Shown: positions 19,786 through 32,879 of the stretch, in pieces
Numbering within the stretch: position 1 is the first letter of the stretch
Layout of the letters: each line of letters starts with the position of its first letter
NCBI GenBank assembly: GCA_017590115.1
Contig: JAGGNK010008781.1
Span: 2,546,861-2,610,860, forward strand
From: Montifringilla adamsi
Taxonomy: Eukaryota; Chordata; Aves; Passeriformes; Passeridae
DNA: 64,000 nucleotides
Direction: 5' to 3'
Notes under the pieces: generated by a model
What the model saw: the letters and a program-made list of their open reading frames with translations, nothing else
Database searches by the model: none
Told to the model about the DNA's origin: nothing
Translations under genes and position numbers: made by a program

Positions 19786-20987
19786 GGGCCGGATCCGCGC
19801 AGCTTTGCAGCGGATGGCAGCAGCGAGCACCCTGGGAAGCGTGTGCTGCTCCTCCCTGGCATCGCTGCTCCGCTTTGCGTCCATCCCTCCTTCCCCACCC
19901 GCCCCGTAAACCCCCGTGCTCCCCCAGATTGCAGCCTCTGCCCTGCTTTCCTCCGCTTTTTAGCTTTTTATCCCACTTGCCCGACCACCGAGCGGCTCTC
20001 CCCAAGGGCGCAGCTTGTCCAGCGCCAAGGGCTGCCCCTCGTCCCGGTGGTTTGGTTTTGGGGCGCTGCGGTCACACAGGCCGGAGTGTGGCCGCCACAT
20101 GGCACCCTTAGCGCGGTGCCTTCCGCACTGTGCACCGTCACCAGCGCTGAGCCAGCACAAATTCCAGGATCGGGCACCTCCCTCTTGCCAATGCGTGGCG
20201 GGCATGGCACTGGAGCAGGTCAGCGGCTCGCTGGGCTTAGGGCAAGTCGAGCTTTCCGCCCTTTGCCGTGTCCGTTCAGAGCCTGCCCCACCGGGCAGAC
20301 CGGGCGGCAGCAAGGGCAGCGTCCCGCCCGCCCCGGAGCCTTCCTCTCCCGCGGGACCCAGCCGTGGAATTCCAATCCCTTTTTAATTTCCTCTCGGGAT
20401 TTTTGTTGTGTCATTGAACTGCACGCTGGCTGCACAGCGGGTTCAGTGGGCTACCCCGAATTACTATCCAAGAGGGCTGGGGACGGTAAGGTGTGGCAAG
20501 CTGCGGTTCATGTGGTTTAATCTTATTTTGATGAGGGGGATCCCTTATAGAACTGAGCTGCTCCCTTGTCTGCTTTCCTACGGTTTTGACTGCTTGGTTT
20601 CAGCTTTGTCCTGGGAAGGGTGGGCAGGGACTCTGGGATCATGACTGTCCAAGTGTAACACCTCCACGGCTCCGTAGCGCAGGACACGTGGCTGCACGGA
20701 TGTGATGGCAGCACCACAGCCAGATTCCCATCGGGATGTGCAGATTTCTGCTTTGGGATTCAGGATGGGTGAAGGCATCCGGGAGGGAAGTTTGTCTTCC
20801 TTTGTGCTGCTCATTTAATGAAACACCATGTGCAGCAGGGGAGGGAGGTGCAGACAGTGATGTCTGCGGTCAGGATGGGTTGCTGGGGAGCTGGCACGGT
20901 TGTCCCCCCATCCTGCTTCCCTTTCCCTGCCTCCTCCCTGGGCTAAATAACCCCGTCCCCCTCTCTCACCCCGCAGCAGAGGCCGAC

Positions 20988-21011
20988 ATGAGCACGTCCT
21001 TCCTGTGTTAG
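20988..21011 (+). CDS. Upstream ORF of 7 codons in the ABCB9 5' leader (MSTSFLC)
   Basis: After the acceptor at 20976 the leader contains an ATG with G at -3, seven codons and a TAG stop. It ends 43 nt before the ABCB9 start at 21055 and does not overlap it, so re-initiation is possible. Whether it is translated is unknown. Confidence 0.5.
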   Translation: MSTSFLC

Positions 21012-21054
21012 GGCTGCCCTTCACCACGTCAGTGACCCCAGCCCTGCGGCGAGG

Positions 21055-24000
21055 ATGCGCGCCTGGAAGGCGGTGGCCAGCACGCTGGCGCTCAGCGGGG
21101 CCGATGTGGCGGTCACCACGCTGCTCTACACCCACGGCCAGGGCGGCCGCAATGTCCTGCAGGACCTGCGGCACTTCAACATCTTCAACTCGCTGCTGGA
21201 CATCTGGGGGGGCTGCCTGTACCGCAGCTGCGTGCTGCTGGGGGCCGCCATCGGCGTGGCCACCAACACGGCCTACGGCCCCCGGCGCCTCAGGGCATCG
21301 CGGACCTTCATCGCCGTCGTCTGCCTCCTCATGGGCATCTACATGATGGTGAAGCTGCTGCTCTACTCGGAGGTGCGGAAGACCATCAGGGACCCCTGGT
21401 TTTGGGGGCTCTTTGCCTGGACCTACGTGGCGCTGGCGGCCACCTTCGGGCTGTGGCAGCTGCTGGCCTGTGTCACCTCCTCCCGCGAGGCGCTGGGGCC
21501 CAGCTCCGAGTCCCGCGCCGAGGTGGAGGAGAGCTGTGACGGGGGCACCCCGAGGGACAAGAGGGAGGAGGCAGCAGGTCCCACCATCCATAAACTGTTG
21601 TCCTACACCAAGCCGGATGCCTTATTCCTGGGCATCGCCTCCTTCTTCCTCCTCGTGGCCGCCTTGGGTGAGTGAAGGGACCAGGCAGGCCGTGGTGTGC
21701 TCCCATTCCCACCAGGAGGGAGGGAGGAGCCTTGGTCATGGGGCATGGAAGCACCCTAGGATTGCTTTTTTGGGGGGTGCTGGGTGGTACGTGCTGCCTG
21801 GGGTGGGTGAAAAAGTGCAACAGAGCAACACCAAATGCAATAGGGGATAAAATACTCTGGAATGTAACGTCCCCATTGTGTGATGGCTGGGTATCTGGGG
21901 TGGGGATGGGGTTGTCCACAGGCTGTCACAGTTGGGAATACAGATCCTGTGCCAGTCCCATGCAGTGGGGCTGAACCCCCATGTCCTGTGCTTGTCCTGC
22001 AGGAGAGACCTTCCTGCCCTACTACACAGGGCTGGCCATCGACGGCATCGTGGTGCAGAAGAGCATGGATCGCTTCTCCACGGCAGTGCTGGTCATGTCA
22101 CTGCTCGCCATAGGAAGGTAATGCAGGGGCTGGATCTGGCCCTGGCAAGGAGTTTGGGGTTTTCCCACAGGAGCTCATGGTGATGGTGGGCACAGGCACC
22201 CGCTCTACCAATTTGCTGCCAGGCCCCAGGGATGTGCTGTGAATTCTCTGCACAGAGAGGCTGTGGCTGGCATCACAAGGCCTTTGTGTGACCCTTCGCG
22301 TCCATCTGCTGGAGGTGGGGGAGCAGGAGTGGACACAGGGAATGGGTTCCCTGGGGAGTGCTGTTCCAGCAGTGCTGCATTCCTTCCCAAAGCTTGTGAC
22401 TACCATGATTAGGACCAGCCACCACTGTGCTGGTGGCACCCAGGAGAGGTGTGGGCTGGTGATAAGTGGTGTCAGCACTGCCCAGGCCCTTGGCCCGGCG
22501 TGGGGATGTTGGTGTTGCTGAGAGGGTTTCGTGTCCATGGCTCTATAACGTTTCTTATCTGCAATTAGCTCATTTGCCGCAGGTATCCGGGGCGGCGTTT
22601 TTACGCTCATCTTTGCACGGCTGAACATCCGCCTTCGGAACTGCCTCTTCAGGTCCCTGGTGTCTCAGGAGATGAGTTTTTTTGATGAGAATCGCACAGG
22701 TTGGTTCCTCTCTCCCCTGGATTTGCTCTAGCCCCTCTATCCCATCCCAGATTTTTTCCTCTTGGCTTGATCTACTGCCATGCAGCAGACTGGGGGCAGC
22801 CAGAGGCGGCACCCACGTGCTCGTGGTTAGAAATAGAGACAGAAAGTTCTTCCCTTTCTGTTGTCTTCCACCGTGGGGATGTCCCATTGCCACCCATCAG
22901 CCTGGCATCCACAAGTCCCACCCCCAAAACTCCCATTTCCTTCCTCCCATCAGTGCCTATTGCTGGGCTGCTCTCCAGCTCTGCTCCTGTCCCTGAAACC
23001 TCAGATGTGTGAGGCTTGCTGGGTGTGCTTGTTGCTTTCCCTGCTTCCAGTTCAGTCCTGTCCCAGTCCCAGGCTGTGTGTGCCACTCTGGTGTAACTTG
23101 CACACATTTAATTTTGTCTCAGTGGTATTTTTAGTTTTGAGGCTGCTGCTGTATTTAGCAGTCACTGCACAGTGCCTTGGTAGCTGAGGGCAGCAGAGAT
23201 GTTACTGGAAGTGGGATGTAGGTAACCGTGGACTTGCACAAAAGCATGGGAATTCAGCTGGACTCAAACACATGCCAAGGATTCAGGAGCCAGCTCAGTG
23301 TGATGTTTGCTGGCTGTAACACTCAGCTCCACCAAAAGGCACCGCCAGAGCTTCACCCCTCAGTAGCTGGACCCATGTCCTCAGGTCCCTCGGGCCAGCT
23401 CCAGGCTGTGGACTGTGGGCTGCCCTCCAGCATAGGATGCTGCCACAGTCCCCTTTGCTGTCCTACAGCCACCCCTGGTGACCCAGGGATGCAGCTTGTG
23501 CCTTCAGGTGCCACCTCCTGCTCCTCGTGCATGCTGCAATCCAAGCTCCTCTGTTTTGCTCTGCACCCACAGCGGTGGAGAGCGGCCCCCCTTCCACGCC
23601 ACCCTTCAGACCCCCAGCTGGATGGATGGGGAGCTCCATCTGGCCCCTGGCATGGGATGTGGGACACGGTTAGGCAGTGCCCTGCCGTGGTGACACGTCC
23701 CTGCTCTCCCTTTCCCTGACCCCTCGTTGCTGCAGGCGACGTCATCTCCCGCCTGACGTCGGACACGACCATCGTGAGCGACCTGGTCTCGCAGAACATC
23801 AACATCTTCCTGCGCAACGTGGTGAAGGCCACGGGCGTCATCTTCTTCATGTTCAGCCTCTCCTGGAAGCTCTCCCTGGTCACCTTCATGGGCTTCCCCA
23901 TCATCATGCTGGTGTCTGATGTCTATGGGAAGTACTACCAGGTAGGCAGGAGCAGCTGGCATTGCCGCAGTGCTGGGCTGGTCTCCCTGTGAAGCCATCA

Positions 24001-27000
24001 AGGAGCCTGTGGGTGGCCTTGGAGCCATGCTGGGAGTGATGCTGGAGTGTTTTGCTGCCAGCAGTGGGGACAGAAAGGTGACATTAAACCTGTGTGGGCA
24101 GACAGGCGTAGCCTGGGCTCTTACCTTGCTTCATGCCCAGGAGTGGAACCATCTCAGGTCTGATAGAAGAGGTGGCTGGGCTGTGGAATGCCCTGTATGC
24201 ATCTGCCTGTCCTCATGCCATCTCCCCCTTTGGAGTCACTTGGTGGAGTCCCAGAGCCCGGGGCGAGCACGGAGATGTGCCATGGGCAGCCTGGCACCCA
24301 CTGAGCTCCCTCTGCCTCCCCCTGCTCCCTGCAGAAGCTCTCCAAGGATGTGCAGAGCGCTCTGGCCAAGGCAAACAACACGGCTGAGGAGACCATCTCG
24401 GCCATGAAGACCGTCCGCAGCTTTGCCAACGAGGAGACGGAGGCCAACGTGTACTGGCAGAAGCTGCAGCAGGTGTACAAGCTCAACAAGCGGGAGGCCA
24501 TGGCTTACACCTACTATGTCTGGTCCAGTGGGGTAGGTGGATGACCCTTGGGCTTCCCTGCATGGGGCTGGGATGGGCAGGGAGTCTCTTCAGATCCCAA
24601 AGCACACGTGGTTCTCCTCTGCTCACAGGGAACCCTGTGCCCAGCCCTGCTGTCCACTGCCAGTGATCCCCGGGCACTTGATCATTTGTTACTTTTATCC
24701 ATCAAAAAATGCATCCTGTTCCGCCCCGAGGCAGCGTTGTGTCGTTCCCTGGAGCTGCTTGTTTTCCCCTGCAAATGGGGCAATAATTGCTAAGAGCTCA
24801 AGGTCGTGGAGCAGCCCATGGCTGCGTGGTGCTGCAGTGAGTGCCTGTGCCAGCTCCGATCCGGGCTCCGGCTGGGAACAGCCGCGGCGTTGGTTGAGCT
24901 TCTGCTCAGGAACGGAGATCTTCTGCGTGTGGGTGGTGGCAGGGGGAGGCTGCTGGGCTTTGGCTTTGGGCATTTTTTCTGCCCCCCCCCCCCTTACAAA
25001 ATGCTTTTTCATCATTTAGCACCAGATGGTTTGGGATTTCTCCAGGGCAAAACTCGCACATGAGGCTGCCCTTGTCTCTGCACGTTCAGGGATCGAGGCA
25101 GTCGCTGGTGAAGGGTCTGTGAGTTATGGTGCCTTCATGCAGCTGTGAGAGACTTTATGGCCTCCCAAGTCTGGAAACAAGATGGGAGCATTATTAGCAT
25201 TGTTTCTGGGCTCCCAGGTGAAGCTGGAGCATGAGTGGGTTGACACTGATCCTGACAAATCTAAGAACGCAAAAGCCCTCAAAAACTGCTCCTGCAGAGC
25301 TCACGTAGAAAGAAGACAATGGATATAGCTCAGCCCTGGTAGAGTCTTTCTTGGAGGGAACACAGGAGCTTAAGGTCAGACCATGGCAGAGCTACAGAGG
25401 AGGCTTTTTTTCCCCTGTATTTTTGTCTGTGTGAATTTACAGCCTCTTCTGGTCCTACAGGGCACAAGGGCATCACTGCTTTTTGGAGCACCAGGGCAGC
25501 ATGGAACAAAACCAGCTGAATAAAAGGGGCTGGTATTTGTCACATCAGAGCTGATCTGTCTCCTTTCTAGAGTAGGTGGTACCCCCCACACTAACTTCAG
25601 GTGACAGCTGGGGTTATGCTTCAGGGACTTGTACAGGCAAGGAGGATATTCTGCATTAACTCCTGGCTTGATTTTGTGTTCTAAATTAAAATGTGTCACA
25701 CTCTTATAACAGAAAGTTTATTTTAGTGGTGAGGTGACTGCATGCCTTGGGTAATTTGAACATAGATTATTATGCTTGAGGACCTTAGTCGAAGAGAGAA
25801 GTTCACGAGATGCTCTGTTATTTCAGATAAATTCTGCCTCCTTGGCTGGTGTCCCTCGGGACTTGTTTTGTTGAAAGATATCTGCCCAGCTCCTTAAATC
25901 AGCCCATGTGCTTGAGTTGTTTTTCTCATTTCCATGCTCGCTGCTAGGGCTGTCAGCTGCACTGTCAGGGATCCTCAGCTCAGGGCTCAAAGAATAAATG
26001 TCAGCACATCAAGATTGGGCTGTTGTGTGAGTAATGACAAATGCACCAAAATATCCATTTGTTCTTGCTGATTCCGGGGTGTTTTCTGGCTTTCAGCTGA
26101 CCCTGCTGGTGGTCCAGGTCAGCATCCTTTACTACGGTGGGCACCTCGTGATCTCTGGGCAAATGACGAGTGGAAACCTGATATCCTTCATCATTTATGA
26201 GTTCGTCCTGGGGGACTGCATGGAGGTGAGTCAGTTTTAGCAGGGAATCCCAGAATGGGTTGGGTTGGAAGGGACCTTAAAGACCATCTCATTCCAGCTC
26301 CCTGCCATGGGCAGGGACACCTTCCACACCTTCCCAGGTTGTTCCAAGCCTCATCCAACCTGGCCTTGGACACTTCCACAGGTGGAGCAGCCACAGCTGC
26401 TCTGGACAACCTGTGCCAAGGCCTCCCACACTCTGGGCTATCCCTTCTCTCTCCCAGAAGGTCCCAGGACAGTTGCAGGGATAGATCCAGTGCTGACTTT
26501 CCCATGACTCATTTCTTTGGTGCTGTGGCGCTGCCAGAGGGGGACTCTCCCCTCTGCTCCCCATTCCTCCCCTGCTGTGGTCTCACAATCTTCATGTTCC
26601 TGAAGCAGCTTGTCCCCCAAAAAGGCAGCTGGGACCAGAGGGGTCAGGCTGGCCCTGCTGAAGGGCAGAGCCCTGGCTGCCTGCCAAGCACATTTCCTGG
26701 CGTGAAGAATGAAGGGATTACAAAGCTGCCTGTTAAATTTCAGGCTTCATTAAAAACTTAATTATATTACTTTTTTTTTTTTTTTCCTTTCCCTGGAATA
26801 GGCTGCAAGCTGCTGCGTTGGCAGTGCATTAGCAAGATGGGATTGTGGGTGGGATGGTAGAGCCCACCCAGGGCTGCCTTCCCCTTGCAGAGGCATAAAC
26901 TTGGCTAATCCAGGCAGGAATGATCCAGTCGAGGTTTCCTCACAGCCAAGTGTGGTTTTGGTGGTGCTTCAGCCTCTGTGCAGGGGCAGAGCAGAGCTAG

Positions 27001-30000
27001 AGGCAGCCTGCCCGGCTCTCACCATCTGTTCAGATCACTGCAGGCTCTGGTGGGGTTTCCAGGCTGTGGTTTTGGTGTGGATTTAGTTTGGTTTGGGGTT
27101 TTTTTTCCCCCTCCTGCTGGGAGGGCCAGCTACAGTACAAACTGTTCTGCAGCTCTGGGTTTAACATTGCAAAACACCCTTTCCCAGGGCCGTCCATGTA
27201 TCCCTTCCATACCCAACAGAGGAGGGAGAGTTTTCTTTCCCTGTGTCTGATGCCTGCAGTCAACATCAGGCGATGGCAGACTGGGGGGTGCTTCAGCCAC
27301 CCCCCTTTTGAGTGGCAGTGGCTGATTTCCCCATCACTCAGGAGGGTCTCACTGCTGCCTCTTCCCTTGCAGTCCATCGGCTCCGTGTACAGCGGCCTCA
27401 TGCAGGGCGTGGGGGCTGCTGAGAAGGTTTTTGAGTTCATCGACCGCCAGCCCACCATGGTGCACGACGGCTCCCTGGCCCCGGATCACGTGGATGGGAA
27501 GGTGGAGTTCAGGAATGTCACCTTTTCCTACCGCACTCGCTCTGCCACCCAGGTCCTCCAGGTGAGCCCCGGGAGCACTCCCAGCACCCTGTGCTGCTGC
27601 TCCATCCTGGCCAGGAGCAAACCCCAGCCCGTGGGGAGTGGCAGCTGCTTGTCAGAGATGTGTAAAGGCAGGCTCAGTGCTTGCTGGGGAACAGATTAAA
27701 AGGAGCAGCGGGTGTTTAGGGCCGGCTTTCCTTACAAGGAATGAGATTTATTAATAAAACCCTTGTTCCCTGCTCAGGCATTAAACATGTCAGCGTGGTA
27801 CAGGGCTTTGTGCCAAGCTGCCTCAGACTGTTTCCGTGGGAGAGGGGCTGGGATCATGGGACAGGGGGAAGTAGCAAAGAGGTCAGTTTGCTTTTTGGAG
27901 CTCCTGCTACATCAGCAGGCAAATCTGAAGCAATTTGGAGGCTTTTTGCTTCCTCAGAGCCAGGAGAAATGGCTGATGTGGCACATCAAGGCAGAGGGGC
28001 GCTCTGGCCAGATTCTGGCTCCTTCTCTTGTGTAGTGCCCCAGGACGCTGAGAAAAGCCTGGCCCTGAGCACGCTCTCCCATCCATGTTGCAGGATGTGT
28101 CCTTCACCCTGCACCCTGGCAAAGTGACAGCGCTGGTGGGTCCTTCAGGGAGTGGGAAGAGCTCCTGTGTCAACATCCTGGAGAACTTCTACCCTCTGCA
28201 GGACGGGCAGGTGCTGCTGGATGGGCGTCCCATTAACATGTATGATCACAAGTACCTGCACTCCGTGGTACGAGCGACTGATACCTGTATTCTGGTTGTG
28301 ATTCCTGTGTTCTGCTTAGCCCACTTACCAGCTGCAGGGCTCTGAGGGGGATGCATGGCACTGCTGCACGTTGCTTTGGATTTGATCTGGCAGCTCCAGA
28401 AATGTCCAGAAAGCTGGAGGCTGGAAGTGGTCCAAGAAATGAATTTGGATAATTTGTGGGGGTGGAAGGGAAGGGGATGGAGGGTGGTTTCAAGGGGAAG
28501 GGGAAGCCTTCCAAAAACAGAACAAAAACATCTTTTGTTTGGTATTTTTTGGCCAACACAGTAGAAATATGTTTTTGGCTGTTGGATTAATTATCATCTA
28601 AATTGGGTTTGGAAAAAGAGTTTTGTATTCCTCCAGAAATTTCTACCTTAGGATCTTAGAGTAATTCTCAGCTAATTGGGAGTTAAACCTCTCAGGATCC
28701 TGGCAGCAGCTGGAGCACCAGAAGGGCTGGTGCTTTGCCTAGGAGAGGGGTCCGGGCCCCTCAGCTCTCATCTGTGTGTCAGCACAGATCAGCCTTCATC
28801 TCTGCAAGTAACTGCCTCCTTTGTTTGCCCCCAGAGCAAATGGCCTCAGCAGTCAGCAGGAAAACCTGAAAACAATTGATCAGAGACAGGCTGGAAAGCC
28901 AAAGTCACTGTGACTAATTTACATTCCCTGCCCGTACAGAGCAAAAATCAAAGGCCAGGCAAATCTTTCAGTTCAGAAAGCCTGGTGTGGTGTTAGGGGC
29001 ATGGGGAGAACTCAGTTAAATATGACTGTGTCTCCCTGGCTCTCTCATGCACAATTCTGAGTAATAGTTTGAAAGGTTTGATTTATTCCAATATCAAGGA
29101 TTTGATAAAGCGTCTGAACGTGACAGTGAACAGCCATGGCTGTAAGGCAGGACAGGGAGGCTGTTGCTAAGCAATTAAGGAATTGCAGCAGTTACTTCCC
29201 TAACTTGCTCATTTGGGATTAAAAGATGCAAGAGGGCTCATTCACATGGCCCAAGTGTGACTACTGGCCTTGAAAGGAAAATCAGCAAGGGCCTGGGAGA
29301 GGGTCTCTCCAGCCTGACTTATTCCAGCAACTGGTTTTCCATTCTGAGAAAAGCAAACATTGATGGGAATAACAGATCTGGAGCAAAACCACAGCAGGCT
29401 TTAGGAGGGGGAAGCCCATCCCAGATGCCAACGTGCCAGCATTGCTTTAGGTTTCTTTCCTGCAAAATGGCTTTCCAGCAGAAAATGCAAACTGCGTACC
29501 CTGACGTTGGCATCCTCACTGGAAGCTCACCTTGAGCACTTCTCTGTCTTGGTTAATGACATTTCTAAATCTTGATCTCGGTCCTTACTCAGCAGGAACA
29601 AATATCAATGGTCAGAGATATCACGCAGTGCATCTTCTGCTCCTGACCCCTGCTCTCCCTTTGCTTCCTGCAGATCTCCCTGGTGAGCCAGGAGCCCGTG
29701 CTGTTCGCCCGCTCCATTGCAGACAATATTTCCTATGGCTTGGCTTCAGCCTCCTTCGAGTCCGTGGTCCAGGCTGCCCAGAAGGCCAACGCCCACAACT
29801 TCATCACGGAGCTGCAGGACGGCTACCACACAGGTACGGCACTGCTGGGCCTGGCACTGCACGTCCTGGCACCTCCTGGTTTTCATTTTGACCCCTTCCT
29901 CTCTCCCTTGACCCAACAGAGGCTGGGGAAAAAGGAGCTCAGCTGTCAGGTGGGCAGAAGCAGAGAGTGGCGATTGCCAGGGCCTTGATCCGAGCCCCTC

Positions 30001-31440
30001 CCATCCTCATCCTGGACGAAGCCACGAGCGCGCTGGATGCAGAGAGCGAGCACGCGGTGAGTGGGGGGCCTGGCTGCCTGGGACAAAGAGGGCTTGGAGG
30101 ACAGACTGTAGCCTGTTTCCAGCCAGTGGACAAACCTATTCTTGATAGGGTGCTAGCAGAGGGTTGAGTAAAGCACTAATTCTGTAGCAGGAATTTGATT
30201 CCGATGCTCTTGTAGCCACCAGAAAATAATTCCATGCTCACAGCAGCCAATGCCTGACAAACCTGATGAAGTAGGGATCTTTGCTGATTTTTTTCAATGT
30301 GGAAGGTGTTAATTGTCATACAGAGAGTCTGTGCAGCCTTTTAGGACAGGAAGACCGTATAAAATGGTGCTGCAGCAAGGAGAGTAGGAGTGCCTGAGCT
30401 CAAATCCCAGCCAAGGCACCAAGGAAGCCGCATTTGCAGGAAAAACCTTGAGCATGCTGGGAACTGGTTTATCTGTCTGGAAGTTTGGCCTCCCTGATGC
30501 AATGACATGAAGGAAAGATTGTTCAAGGTTGGGATTTGAGGATGTGCCTCCAATCCCAGAGGACAAATCCTGCTGGGGCAGCACAAGTATCTGACCTTGG
30601 AGCAGTTTGCTGCCTCACAGGTCCTCAGTCACGTGTGTGGTACCTGGTGCCAGCCCAGGGTTGGTTTTGGCTACCCAGGGGTGTCAATGTGACCTGTGCC
30701 TGATGGCCACCTGCCTGCCTTTAGACATCAATGCTATTGTCTCTTGACTGGAAAAAACCTCTCTTGCCTTGCCTTGATACACTGAGGAAAGAATTCTGCT
30801 TTTCTGAGCAGCTGCAGTCACCAGGTATTCCTGCAGTCTCTGCCAGCACCACGTGGTCTCCAAATTTGGGGCCCAGCTGTAACAAGTCCCCAGCTTGCAG
30901 GATCAGACCTGTGCTCGTAGCTCACCTGGCTGGACTGAGATGGTCTTTGGGCTGCAGCTGGAAGCTGGGCTGGACATGTTTGTGCTGGTAGTGCTGCAGG
31001 GAGCAGAGCAGAACACATCTCCTGTCCAGAGGTTTCTGGACAGAGACCACAAAGCTGCTGCTCTCCCAGTGCCCGGGCACTAACGCCTTTTCTCCCCGCA
31101 GATTCAGCAGGCGATTTACGGCGACTTGCAGAACCACACGGTGCTTGTCATAGCTCACAGGCTGAGCACTGTGGAGAGGGCACACAACATCATTGTGCTG
31201 GACAAGGGCCGCGTGGTGCAGCAGGGCTCGCACAAGGAGCTGATGGAAGAAGGAGGCCTTTATTCCAAGCTGGTGCAGAGACAGATCCTGGGGCTGGAGG
31301 GGGGCGGCACGGACAGTGGCCAGCCTGCAGCCCGGGGGGATGCAGCCAAGGCGCCCGGAGGGCTGCAGGAGGAGTTCAGGATAGACCATTCCCTGCCGGC
31401 CGCGGCACAGGACGATTTCACCAACGCCGCGCCCAAGTGA
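21055..31440 (+). CDS. ABCB9: ABCB9 (TAP-like, TAPL), lysosomal peptide half-transporter, complete
   Basis: A homodimeric ABC half-transporter that moves peptides from cytosol into lysosomes. Eleven coding exons (21055-21667, 22003-22117, 22569-22699, 23736-23941, 24335-24532, 26097-26225, 27373-27561, 28094-28267, 29674-29833, 29920-30056, 31102-31440) join in phase to 796 aa; human ABCB9 has 766. The first coding exon encodes an N-terminal four-helix region like TMD0, the lysosome-targeting part. Exons from 22003 to about 27400 encode the core transmembrane domain ([36 protein letters not shown]). The nucleotide-binding domain has Walker [10 protein letters not shown] (543-551), Q-loop Q591, signature LSGGQ (647-651), Walker B ILILDE with D671 and E672, and H-loop H703. 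All catalytic residues are present. The start matches the family (MRAWKAV). The C-terminal tail after [10 protein letters not shown] is longer than in human and not conserved. Confidence 0.97.
24533..26096 (+). other. ABCB9: ABCB9 intron 6
   Basis: 1.56 kb of non-coding sequence with a short poly-C run near 24983. No exon or recognised repeat is seen. Confidence 0.6.
26242..26475 (-). mobile_element. CR1 LINE 3' fragment, minus orientation, in ABCB9 intron 7
   Basis: Reverse-complement CR1 3' sequence: GAATGGGTTGGGTTGGAAGG, then GACCTTAAAGACCATCTCATTCCAGCTCCCTG-type text (in part) and GGGCAGGGACACCTTCCACA. It starts only 16 bp past the exon 7 donor. Confidence 0.9.
28268..29673 (+). other. 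ABCB9: ABCB9 intron 9
   Basis: 1.4 kb of non-coding sequence without a recognised repeat family or RNA gene. It splits the nucleotide-binding domain between Walker A and the Q-loop. Confidence 0.6.
30057..31101 (+). other. ABCB9: ABCB9 intron 11
   Basis: About 1.0 kb of non-coding sequence between the Walker B and H-loop exons. No recognised repeat or alternative exon was found. Confidence 0.6.
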
Positions 31441-31464
31441 GGGCGGCCGGCGCTCGGACGCTCC

Positions 31465-31533
31465 CTGGGATGGAGGTGGCAGAACGGCTGGGATGGAGGT
31501 GGCAGAACAGCTGGGATGGAGGTGGCAGAACGG
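31465..31533. repeat. 23-bp tandem repeat, 3 copies, in the ABCB9 3' UTR
   Basis: The unit is CTGGGATGGAGGTGGCAGAA plus CGG; copies begin at 31465, 31488 and 31511 and differ by one base. It starts 25 bp after the stop codon. Confidence 0.95.
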
Positions 31534-32843
31534 CGCCGCTGGCTCGCCCCACGTCACGCACCCTGCACACCCAAACACACACCATAGAGCTTCCTGCAGG
31601 ACACCTGCCGGCCGGCAAAACAGGGATTCACTGGAGGGAGCTGGGTCTTTAGCAATTCTCAGCATTTCTACTGGGTTCCTTTTCTTACTACCAGTAACTC
31701 CTCTCGACTGGGACTTTTCTCCCATCGATCTGCATGTGTAACTGCTATTAACTGTAATGGATGTTAAATGCATGCGTGGGGGGGAAGGTTGAAAACCCCC
31801 TCCAGGAATTTCAGGGGGTGGCTTTTGTGGCTGGATAGAAAAATGATGACTGTAAAGCGAGGTCCTGCTCCCTCTGTCAATCTATGGGGCTAATCCAAAG
31901 TTGGCTGAAGCCTGTAGGGAGCTCCCTTTGGCTTTGGTGAAAACTGGATCACTCCCATGGAGCTGAATGCCGGGAGAGTTTTGCACTGAGTGCCTGCAGG
32001 CTCAGGCTCTCAACCATTGCTGCTGAGCTTGTATTACGTAGTATCCATCCTTGCTGGGACAAGCCAGGGGACCGGGAGGCAGATGTTACTCTCTGATTTG
32101 CTCTTGGTGCTTGGTGGGTGTTTGTTTTTAAGGATGAAACGTTTTACCATAACAGGGTTAGGTTTTGGGGCTTGGGGGTTTTTTTGGTTCGATTTGTTTG
32201 TAGTTTTTTAAGGTTATTTGTGTGCACTGTGCAATGTCTGTCTGGCTCCAGCATCCACTGAAAATTGGTCTGTTATTTCAGAATTTTTTTTAACTCACAA
32301 CCCCGGTGCTGGTGTGAAAAAAACCACTACTAAAGACAGGCAAAAAACACTACAATACAGCACTTTATAAATCCCACCAAAGCTTTGTTCAGCTTCAGGC
32401 CATGCTAGCGACTTCACTGCATGGGAAATCCGTTCTGTCACGTTCCTTGAAGTCCAGCTTCAGCTGCCTGAACTTTATAATGTGTTTCTTTGAATATAAT
32501 TTATTTTAGTATGAGGGGTAGAAAGAAATGTGTCGCTCCTAGCCCTTTGGGGTAATGGCTCTGGCTTCGTAGTGTTGTCCTGCTATAGATTGGTGAAAAA
32601 TCCTATGCAGCCAGGCAAGTGCTGTTTTAAAAATAGCATTTCTAGGGGAACACTGACTTCAGACTCTGCATAGTTAAGAAATTCTCTCAAGCACTTTAGC
32701 TCTCATGTTTTCTGATACTTGAATGCTGCTGCATTTTCCTTTCCAGCAGGTTTGCATTTTTGTTATTGGCAATGTTTTGTTTTCAGTTAGTGATGTTTTA
32801 CAAACTCTAAATTTAGTGTCCTTGAGGGGGGATGCTCAAAAGA

Positions 32844-32849
32844 AATAAA
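32844..32849 (+). promoter_or_regulatory. ABCB9: Polyadenylation signal AATAAA for ABCB9
   Basis: First convincing canonical hexamer after the ABCB9 stop, followed by a T/G-rich stretch near 32890-32910. Confidence 0.65.
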
Positions 32850-32879
32850 ATACTACCTCTGCCACTCAACGCTGAGCTG

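Larger units (their letters stand above)
31441..32870 (+). other. ABCB9: ABCB9 3' UTR
   Basis: About 1.4 kb from the stop to the AATAAA at 32844-32849. It includes a 23-bp triplicated repeat right after the stop and T-rich tracts near 32160-32220. No coding frames of interest. Confidence 0.65.

Noticed and set aside
19234..20520. 428-codon plus-strand open frame across the ABCB9 promoter and intron 1
   Set aside because: It lies in GC-rich island sequence where stops are rare, contains the ABCB9 donor at 19537, shows Pro/Arg/Ala-biased composition and no family resemblance.
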